Of a stretch of DNA of 35,854 nucleotides, positions 5,667 through 11,916 are shown one piece after another (the first letter of the stretch is position 1; each line of letters opens with the position of its first letter). The translations under genes were made by a program, and so were the position numbers. The notes under the pieces were generated by a model. That model saw only the letters and a program-made list of their open reading frames with translations, had not been told where the DNA came from and made no database searches. Source of the stretch: an uncultured Pedobacter sp. (GTDB taxonomy: Bacteria > Bacteroidota > Bacteroidia > Sphingobacteriales > Sphingobacteriaceae); contig NZ_CAMLHF010000032.1 of the NCBI RefSeq assembly GCF_946479715.1, forward strand, positions 1 to 35,854, given 5' to 3'.

Positions 5667-8156
5667 CTAAAATGATTCTTCATCAGGTCTGGAGTCCTGT
5701 TGATCTTGTTTCTTAGTCTTTTTGAATTTAAAATCGTTGTTGCCAAAGCGATAAGAGTAAGTTAAATTGGCCATGGTTCCTTGCATAAATCTCCTAAAAT
5801 CTATTGTTGAAGTAACCCCATTAGTGGTCATACTCCATCTTCGTGTACTAAATACATCTCTTATATTTAAGCTTAATGATGATTTTTTGTCTTTGAAATC
5901 ATATTTAGCACCTGCATCTACACCATACATTGCATTTCTCTTACCTTGAGCCATTACTTCAGGTGCACGGTAATCTCCCCTAATCTGAAGAGATACATTG
6001 TAAGGTAAAATGAAGTTATTGGTTAGGTTGGCGTTCCAGCTGAAACCAGAGTTTTCTACAATTCCGAAAGCAGGAACTCCATTAATTTTGCTTTGATATA
6101 AGTTTACATTAGTTGTAAAGTTCCAGGCTTTAGCAACATCAACCCGTCCGATTAATTCAAGTCCGCTTGATAGTTGTTTTGTTAAGTTTTGCGGAGTTAC
6201 AATTGTGATTCCGTTTTCGTCAGGCTCTGTTCTTACTCTTTGTATCACATCATTGGTTTGACGTATATATGCGCTGGAAGTAAATGTTACTTTAGGCCAG
6301 AATTTACTATAGCTTAGCTCAAAAGCATGTACATCCTCTGGTTTCAGATTTGGATTACCCTGACGGTAGTTAAGCGGATCGGATACGTCTAGAAATGGGT
6401 TGGTGTCCCATCCTCTTGGCCTGTTAACTCTTCTGCTATAGCTAAGCTGTACCTGTTGTTCGCCTTTAAATTTTTGGGTTAAATATACACTCGGATATAA
6501 CCTTGTATAGGCTACTTTTCCAGGAATATATGCTAACTGATTCAATTTATACATTCCTAAACGAGTATCTAACGTTGCATCTTCTCCTCTTATACCCACC
6601 TGATAACCAAAATTCTTAACCTGATTTTGGTAATTAAGGTAAAGGGCATGAACCTGATCCTTGCTGTTAAATTCATTGGTTAGGGCGAAGTTTACTTCGT
6701 ATTCTCCGGTCAGGTTGTTTAACTGATCAGAGAATGCTGTGTTTTCTGCCAAACGGATTTGACTTCTGTAACCTGCTTCAATTTTCCCGGCCTTACCAAT
6801 TGGCAAGGTATAATCAGTTTGAACATTGTAACTTCTGTTAAAGCCGGTTCCATCATTTCGCAGAATGCTTGGCAGTGAGCTGGCTGCATCCCCGTCAATA
6901 TTATAGATGTTTGTGCTGTAGATCTGATCGTTGTCATTTGTGCCTTCAGAGAAACTTAGATTAAAGGTTAATTCTTCTCTTGGTTTTTTAAATTTCTGGT
7001 TAAAGTCCAAATTAAGATCATAACTACTCCCAAACCCTTTGTTTGTATTGTTTCTATTGCTTAATTCCAGAGGATTTTTGCCACCGTCAAGCTTATCGAT
7101 ATTCAGGAATTCGTTTCTGTCGTTATCCCTTGAATTGAAGCCCCCTGAAAAACTGATAACACTCTTGTCTGTAATACTATAGTCGATACCTGCTTTTATG
7201 TTATGACCTTTATCCTGTGATTTTGAATCGGTGTTTTGATTGGCAAAAATTGTAGGGAAGGGACTATCCAGATAGGTGATATTGCTATATCCACCACCAA
7301 TGCGGTTACCATAACGATAACCGTAATTTCCGTAAAGGTTTATTTTTTTGTTTTGAAAACTCAGGTTTGTGCTTGCATTATAATTGTCTCGGTTACCGGC
7401 ACTGAATGCTGCAGAACCATTGAAACCTAGTTTCTTGTTCTTTTTTAATACGATATTGATGATTCCTGATTGTCCCTCTGCATCATATTTTGCAGATGGA
7501 TTGGTAATCAGCTCAACGCTTTCAATGGAGCTGGCAGGTATAGATTGCAGTATTTGAGCAACGTTTCCGCCGGCTATTAGTGATGGTTTACCATCTATCA
7601 GAACCTTTACTCCGGTTGAACCTCTGAGGCTTACATTACCATCAATATCAGATTGAACAGAGGGTACGTTTTGAAGTAAATCGGAAGCGGACCCGCCTTC
7701 GCTAACTAAACTTTGATCAACTGCGAAAACTTTTTTATCTATTCCAAGTTGAATGGCGCTTTTTTGAGCAGTGATAGCCACCTCATTTAACACAGTTCCT
7801 TTGGCTGGCTTCATTTTGATTGTGCCGAGATTAATTACTTTCTGAGCATCGGAAATAGAAATGGAATCTCTAACCATTGTTTGGTAACCAACATAACTTA
7901 TTTTGAAGGTAAATACTCCTTTTGGTAGACCATTGATAAGTAAATTACCATTTACATCAGTTTGTGCACCTTTAATAATTGCTTTTGTTTTTCTGTTAAG
8001 GATAGTGGCTGTAGCAAATGGTACAGTTTCATTACTTTGCGCATCAACAACTTTGGCTGTAATTTGACCCTCCCCAGTGGTTTGGGCATTAAGTTTTACA
8101 GTTGTAATACAAAAGACAATAGCTAAAAACAGTACTTTGCACGTAGAATTCTTCAT
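5667..8156 (-). CDS. TonB-dependent receptor, outer-membrane beta-barrel family
   Basis: Large outer-membrane receptor (829 residues). It has a signal peptide (1-24, ending KLNAQ), a carboxypeptidase-regulatory-like domain at about 28-110 (AKVVDAQSNETVPFATATILNRKTK), a plug at about 125-235 (SDLLQNVPSVQSDIDGNVSLRG, VLIDGKPSL, IESVELITNPSAKYDAEGQSGIINIVLKK), then a long aromatic-rich barrel. This matches the outer-membrane beta-barrel protein family, a TonB-receptor relative whose ligands are mostly unknown. No SusD-like partner lies next to it, so it is not a standard glycan-uptake pair. It heads a likely transcript with the NUDIX hydrolase and plsC, and is divergent from the thioredoxin-like gene. 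I saw no clear promoter box in the 96-base divergent gap. The ligand cannot be inferred. Confidence 0.92.
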   Translation of the reverse strand: MKNSTCKVLFLAIVFCITTVKLNAQTTGEGQITAKVVDAQSNETVPFATATILNRKTKAIIKGAQTDVNGNLLINGLPKGVFTFKISYVGYQTMVRDSISISDAQKVINLGTIKMKPAKGTVLNEVAITAQKSAIQLGIDKKVFAVDQSLVSEGGSASDLLQNVPSVQSDIDGNVSLRGSTGVKVLIDGKPSLIAGGNVAQILQSIPASSIESVELITNPSAKYDAEGQSGIINIVLKKNKKLGFNGSAAFSAGNRDNYNASTNLSFQNKKINLYGNYGYRYGNRIGGGYSNITYLDSPFPTIFANQNTDSKSQDKGHNIKAGIDYSITDKSVISFSGGFNSRDNDRNEFLNIDKLDGGKNPLELSNRNNTNKGFGSSYDLNLDFNQKFKKPREELTFNLSFSEGTNDNDQIYSTNIYNIDGDAASSLPSILRNDGTGFNRSYNVQTDYTLPIGKAGKIEAGYRSQIRLAENTAFSDQLNNLTGEYEVNFALTNEFNSKDQVHALYLNYQNQVKNFGYQVGIRGEDATLDTRLGMYKLNQLAYIPGKVAYTRLYPSVYLTQKFKGEQQVQLSYSRRVNRPRGWDTNPFLDVSDPLNYRQGNPNLKPEDVHAFELSYSKFWPKVTFTSSAYIRQTNDVIQRVRTEPDENGITIVTPQNLTKQLSSGLELIGRVDVAKAWNFTTNVNLYQSKINGVPAFGIVENSGFSWNANLTNNFILPYNVSLQIRGDYRAPEVMAQGKRNAMYGVDAGAKYDFKDKKSSLSLNIRDVFSTRRWSMTTNGVTSTIDFRRFMQGTMANLTYSYRFGNNDFKFKKTKKQDQQDSRPDEESF

Positions 8157-8252
8157 TCGGATCTTTCTTTTTTATTAGGTTTCTTTAAGGAGGGACAAAG
8201 AAACGGAGGGAAAGTTTAATAATACAGGAGTAACTATTTTATTACAGCAAAT

Positions 8253-8852
8253 ATGATAAACTACACAAATGTTTTTTCTAACGACGGGATGACCTATCTG
8301 CAGTATAGAAGTCTGATCGATGAGCTTTTATTACAACATAAAACTACAGGCCCTGATGATTCTGATGCAATGTTACATTACACTAAAATGAATGTGCAAC
8401 GAATGAGCAGGGTTGATAAAACTGTAAAATTAAATGAGGATTTCCTGAATGTACTTGACACTGTTAAAAATAAATATCGATTTCTGGTAATTTCTGAAGG
8501 ATGGTGTGGGGACGCGGCGCAGATTGTCCCTGTTTTTGACAAAATAGCAACCAGCTTTACTGATAAATTTGAACTCAGGTTTGTTTTGAGAGATAAAAAT
8601 TTGCCATTGATTGATGCACATTTAACCAAGGGCGGCAGGGCCATTCCAGTATTATTAATTCTAGATGAAAAAGGGGATGTTGTTAAGAAATGGGGCCCAA
8701 GACCTGATGTTCTGCAGGAGTTATTGGCCGGTTGGAAAAGAGACAGCAGTGATATGATGGAAATCGCCGAAAAACTTCATGGCTGGTATGCAAAGGATAA
8801 AACCCAAACTACCCAACAAGAATTAACGGAAATATTTAAGGATTTAACCTAA
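8253..8852 (+). CDS. Thioredoxin-fold protein with a single cysteine
   Basis: A 199-residue cytoplasmic protein with a thioredoxin fold from about residue 70. The active-site position reads SEGWCGDAAQ: Cys85 is present, but the second Cys of CxxC is replaced, and this is the only cysteine in the protein. The cis-proline loop is GGRAIPVL (Pro132). This resembles the thioredoxin_9 family, in which the single-Cys WCGDAAQ motif recurs. With no resolving Cys it cannot act as an ordinary dithiol oxidoreductase; it may form mixed disulfides or have lost redox activity. An N-terminal helical extension of about 65 residues precedes the fold. It overlaps the convergent clpS gene by four bases at the 3' end. 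Confidence 0.85.
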   Translation: MINYTNVFSNDGMTYLQYRSLIDELLLQHKTTGPDDSDAMLHYTKMNVQRMSRVDKTVKLNEDFLNVLDTVKNKYRFLVISEGWCGDAAQIVPVFDKIATSFTDKFELRFVLRDKNLPLIDAHLTKGGRAIPVLLILDEKGDVVKKWGPRPDVLQELLAGWKRDSSDMMEIAEKLHGWYAKDKTQTTQQELTEIFKDLT

Positions 8853-9130
8853 TCTACAGATACTGTTAACCCTTCCTGCTGAAGAATTTTACGGTAAACT
8901 TCCATTTCAGTAAAAGAACCTTCCAAAACAGCACATTTACCTTTGTTATGGACTTCCCATGCAATTTTTTCTGCCTGGGTTTCAGAATAGTCCAGGTATT
9001 TCATCATGCAATGAATTACATGATCAAAAGTATTTACATCATCGTTCCATAATATTAAGCGGTGAACTGTTTTTAATGAGGTAAGAATCTCTTCTAATGT
9101 AAATGTTTCCTCTTTGGTTTCTGTTGACAT
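8849..9130 (-). CDS. clpS: ClpS, adaptor of the ClpAP/ClpCP protease
   Basis: Small adaptor (93 residues) that delivers N-degron substrates to the Clp ATPase. The family core is plain: LILWNDDVNTFDHVIHCMMKYL, which holds the NDD loop, then QAEKIAWEVHNKGKCAVLEGSFTEMEVYRKILQQEGLTV. The start ATG at 9130 begins MSTETKEE, a flexible tail as usual. The 3' end overlaps the opposing thioredoxin-like gene by four bases. A CAAAAATA (TATTTTTG on the minus strand) at 9135-9142 fits the -7 consensus but lies so close to the ATG that it would give an almost leaderless message. A 14-base palindrome (9138-9151) overlaps it. Confidence 0.93.
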   Translation of the reverse strand: MSTETKEETFTLEEILTSLKTVHRLILWNDDVNTFDHVIHCMMKYLDYSETQAEKIAWEVHNKGKCAVLEGSFTEMEVYRKILQQEGLTVSVD

Positions 9131-9137
9131 ATTACAA

Positions 9138-9151
9138 AAATAAGCTTATTT
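9138..9151. promoter_or_regulatory. 14-base palindrome in the clpS/fabH divergent promoter
   Basis: AAATAAGCTTATTT is a perfect palindrome without spacer in the 80-base gap between two divergent starts. It overlaps a minus-strand TATTTTTG at 9135-9142. It may be a binding site for a regulator, but AT-rich palindromes can arise by chance. Confidence 0.35.
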
Positions 9152-9174
9152 CAAAATAATGTTGCAGTTAAAGT

Positions 9175-9182
9175 TATTTTTG
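9175..9182 (+). promoter_or_regulatory. -7 box (TATTTTTG) for fabH
   Basis: Exact TAnnTTTG match 28 bases before the fabH ATG, a normal distance. No clear TTG is seen at the -33 position. Confidence 0.4.
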
Positions 9183-9210
9183 CTTAAAATTTGTACTAAA
9201 CTCAAATATA

Positions 9211-10257
9211 ATGCAGCGTTCAAAGATTGCCGGTATTGGCTACTATGTGCCCAAAAATGTTTATTCTAATGACGATTTATCTCGTTTTATGGATACAAAC
9301 GATGAATGGATACAAGAACGTACCGGAATAAAAGAACGTCGTTTTGCGGATAGGCTTGAAGAAACAACTACAACGATGGGGGTTGAGGCTGCCAAAATTG
9401 CCATCGAACGTGCCGGCATTACTGCACAGGATGTTGACTTCATCATTTTTGCCACACTTAGTCCTGATTATTATTTTCCAGGTTGTGGGGTTCTGCTGCA
9501 GCGCGAAATGAAAATGAAAGAAATAGGTGCCCTTGATATCCGAAATCAATGTTCCGGATTTGTTTATGCACTATCTGTAGCAGACCAGTTTATAAAAACA
9601 GGCATGTATAAAAACATACTTGTTGTGGGTAGCGAGAAGCATTCATTTGCGATGGATTTTGAAACAAGGAGCAGAAATGTTTCTGTTATATTTGGCGACG
9701 GGGCAGGGGCAGTTGTTTTACAACCTACTCAGAAAGAGAACCAAGGTATATTAAGTACACATTTACATAGCGATGGTGCTGATGCAGAGATTTTGGCAAT
9801 GTATTATCCAGGTGCTTCGGCAAATAAATGGCTTAAGGATAAACCAGGATATCCTGATCAGGAACTTGGGGGTTTATTCATGACCGCAGAACAGTTGGAA
9901 AGCGGTGCTGCATTGCCTTATATGGATGGCCCTGCTGTATTTAAAAAAGCAGTGGTGAAATTCCCGGAAGTAATAAAAGAAGCATTAAACGCCAATAATC
10001 TTACGGAGAAAGATATTGATATGTTGATTCCTCATCAGGCCAACCTAAGAATAAGCCAATATGTACAGCAATTACTGGGCTTAAGTGACAACAAGGTGTT
10101 TAATAATATTCAGAAATACGGAAATACTACAGCAGCCTCAGTTCCCATTGCACTTTGTGAGGCATGGGAGGAGGGTAAGATTAAAGATGGTGATCTTGTT
10201 TGCCTTGCAGCTTTTGGTTCTGGTTTTACCTGGGCAAGTGCTTTAATCAGGTGGTAG
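9211..10257 (+). CDS. fabH: Beta-ketoacyl-ACP synthase III (FabH-type)
   Basis: Condensing enzyme that starts fatty acid chains by joining acyl-CoA to malonyl-ACP. The catalytic triad is visible as Cys114 (NQCSGFVYAL), His275 (IPHQANLRI) and Asn305 (YGNTTAASVPIAL). The N-terminus IAGIGYYVPKNVYSNDDLSRFMDTNDEWIQERTGI is textbook for the family. At 348 residues it is about 30 longer than the E. coli enzyme; the extra length is mainly in the region after the Asp/Gly-rich FGDGAGAVVL (around residues 190-230). Bacteroidota often carry several FabH paralogues, including ones in pigment or special-lipid pathways, so the housekeeping role is likely but not proven. Its stop lies 12 bases from the opposing SDR stop. 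Confidence 0.88.
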   Translation: MQRSKIAGIGYYVPKNVYSNDDLSRFMDTNDEWIQERTGIKERRFADRLEETTTTMGVEAAKIAIERAGITAQDVDFIIFATLSPDYYFPGCGVLLQREMKMKEIGALDIRNQCSGFVYALSVADQFIKTGMYKNILVVGSEKHSFAMDFETRSRNVSVIFGDGAGAVVLQPTQKENQGILSTHLHSDGADAEILAMYYPGASANKWLKDKPGYPDQELGGLFMTAEQLESGAALPYMDGPAVFKKAVVKFPEVIKEALNANNLTEKDIDMLIPHQANLRISQYVQQLLGLSDNKVFNNIQKYGNTTAASVPIALCEAWEEGKIKDGDLVCLAAFGSGFTWASALIRW

Positions 10258-10269
10258 GCGTGATAAAGG

Positions 10270-11145
10270 CTAACTTCCCTTTGCTGATCTTGTCATTTGC
10301 TCAAAGGCATCCCACATCTCATTCGGAATGGCTTCGAGACCATTAAACTGACCAGCCCCTTGTAACCACTCACCACCATCAATGGTAATTACTTCTCCGT
10401 TGATATAGCCTGCAAAGTCACTGATTAGAAATGCTGCTAAATTAGCGAGTTCCTGATGCTCACCTACGCGTTTCAAAGGAACCCTGTTCTTGAAATCGAA
10501 TTTCTCTGCCAGATCGCCAGGCAATAGTCGTTCCCATGCACCTTTAGTGGGAAAGGGGCCAGGAGCAATAGCATTTGTTCGGATACCATACTTACCCCAT
10601 TCAACGGCTAAAGAGCGTGTCATGGCCAACACACCGCCTTTAGCGCATGCAGAAGGTACTACGTATGCAGAGCCTGTAAAAGCATAGGTGGTAACAATGT
10701 TTAAAACACTTGCGGTTTGTTTTTCTTTTATCCAATGTTTGCCAAAAGCAAGGGTGCAATTTACTGAGCCCTTCAAAACAATGTCTATTACCGAAGAAAA
10801 GGCATTAGCTGATAAGCGTTCTGTTGGGGAAATGAAATTACCAGCGGCATTGTTAAGCAGTGCATCAACTTTTCCAAAGGCATTTAAAGTCTCGGCCAAT
10901 ACATGCTCCACTTGTTCATATTCCCTGACATCACAGGCTACTGCAAGTACTTTTCCGCCAGTTTCTTTCTCCATCTCTAAAGCTGTTTGCTGGAGCACCT
11001 CAAGCTTACGACTTGTGATAACCAGATTTGCACCTAATTTGAGAAAATAGGTGCCCATGGCTTTTCCTAAACCGGTACCACCACCGGTAACTACAATTGT
11101 TTTTCCTTTTAAGGCATCGTCTCTTAACATTGGCTGATTGAACAT
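10270..11145 (-). CDS. SDR oxidoreductase, 2,4-dienoyl-CoA reductase-like
   Basis: NAD(P)-dependent short-chain dehydrogenase (291 residues). The Rossmann motif TGGGTGLG lies at 20-27, followed by TSRKLE, which favours NADPH. NNAAGNF is the NNAG equivalent. The usual YxxxK catalytic motif is not in its standard place; instead the sequence reads YAFTGSAYVVPSACAKGGV. Mitochondrial-type 2,4-dienoyl-CoA reductase has nearly the same pattern (YAETGSG...PSASAKAGV), with the tyrosine shifted upstream. EWGKYGIRTNAIAPGP and the TKGAWERL stretch also match that family. I therefore favour reduction of 2,4-dienoyl-CoA during breakdown of polyunsaturated acyl chains. It follows the crotonase gene by three bases, supporting a joint role. 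Generic annotation would be SDR family. Confidence 0.85.
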   Translation of the reverse strand: MFNQPMLRDDALKGKTIVVTGGGTGLGKAMGTYFLKLGANLVITSRKLEVLQQTALEMEKETGGKVLAVACDVREYEQVEHVLAETLNAFGKVDALLNNAAGNFISPTERLSANAFSSVIDIVLKGSVNCTLAFGKHWIKEKQTASVLNIVTTYAFTGSAYVVPSACAKGGVLAMTRSLAVEWGKYGIRTNAIAPGPFPTKGAWERLLPGDLAEKFDFKNRVPLKRVGEHQELANLAAFLISDFAGYINGEVITIDGGEWLQGAGQFNGLEAIPNEMWDAFEQMTRSAKGS

Positions 11146-11148
11146 GGC

Positions 11149-11910
11149 TTATTTCTTTTGCAGGTTATCTATAATTGTTTTTAAAATGCTACGGGTTGCA
11201 GGGGCCCACCATTGTTTTAACATTACTTGCAATGCTTCACTTTGATCCGCACTGGTTGCTGTAATTAAATCTTTTCTAATGTTGAGCTTACTCTGTTCCC
11301 AGGTGTTACGCTCCATAGCCATGTATTTTCTGATCTTTCTCTCGGCAGCTGTGAGGATACTGGCCGGATTTACAATCTCGTCGACCAAACCAACCTGCAA
11401 GGCCTCTTCAGGGGTAAATAGTTTCCCTTCTAAAAGACTTCTGGTGGCATTAGCCTGTCCAATCCAGAATGAGTACAGCTTAAAAATGCTGTTAGGTACA
11501 ATTATGCCTACCGGAACTTCATTTAGTCCGATAATGTATTTGCCTTCGGCCATTATTCTATAATCGCAAGCCAGGGCTATAACGCATCCGCCGGCAGGGC
11601 TATGCCCATTTATGGCAGCAATTAATGGTTTTTTAAATGAAGTTATTGTTGCTGTAAAATTCAAAAACAGGTGCCAGAAAGATTCAGCTTCTTGTTCTGA
11701 ATAGTTGTATAATTCTATAAGGTCTAACCCGGCAGAGAAGAAATGTTCTTTACCGGTAATAATTACACCTGCAATATTGGGATCACCCGCTATGTTTATG
11801 AGTATGTCATTTAACTCCGTGATCATTTCGCGGTTAAGTGCGTTAGATTTACCTCTATCGAGCGTAATAATGCTTAGGTGATCTTTTATGGTGACTCTAA
11901 TTGTATTCAT
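11149..11910 (-). CDS. Crotonase-fold enzyme, probable delta3,delta2-enoyl-CoA isomerase
   Basis: A 253-residue enoyl-CoA hydratase/isomerase superfamily member. The oxyanion-hole segments are HFFSAGLDL (58-63) and SPAGGC (104-109). A single acidic residue sits at the isomerase position in GLNEVPVGII (Glu131). The pattern FSAGLDL...PAGGC...CDYRIMA...GLNE closely resembles mitochondrial-type ECI1 rather than enoyl-CoA hydratases, which carry a second catalytic glutamate. It would shift 3-enoyl double bonds to the 2-position so that unsaturated fatty acids can enter beta-oxidation. It lies three bases from the dienoyl-CoA-reductase-like gene and six bases after the MG2-plug gene, so all three are probably one transcript. 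The reaction is inferred from motif similarity. Confidence 0.85.
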   Translation of the reverse strand: MNTIRVTIKDHLSIITLDRGKSNALNREMITELNDILINIAGDPNIAGVIITGKEHFFSAGLDLIELYNYSEQEAESFWHLFLNFTATITSFKKPLIAAINGHSPAGGCVIALACDYRIMAEGKYIIGLNEVPVGIIVPNSIFKLYSFWIGQANATRSLLEGKLFTPEEALQVGLVDEIVNPASILTAAERKIRKYMAMERNTWEQSKLNIRKDLITATSADQSEALQVMLKQWWAPATRSILKTIIDNLQKK

Positions 11911-11916
11911 TTATAT

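Noticed and set aside
5667..8156. Polysaccharide utilisation locus around the TonB receptor
   Set aside because: There is no SusD-like protein, glycoside hydrolase or anti-sigma factor next to it, and the barrel family differs from SusC.
10688..11050. A 120-codon plus-strand frame inside the dienoyl-CoA-reductase-like gene
   Set aside because: Shadow of a conserved gene; the translation is a Ser/Thr-rich antisense pattern without motifs.
10270..11145. Missing YxxxK in the SDR, considered as a dead enzyme
   Set aside because: The 2,4-dienoyl-CoA reductase family has the same displaced-tyrosine pattern, so it is likely active.
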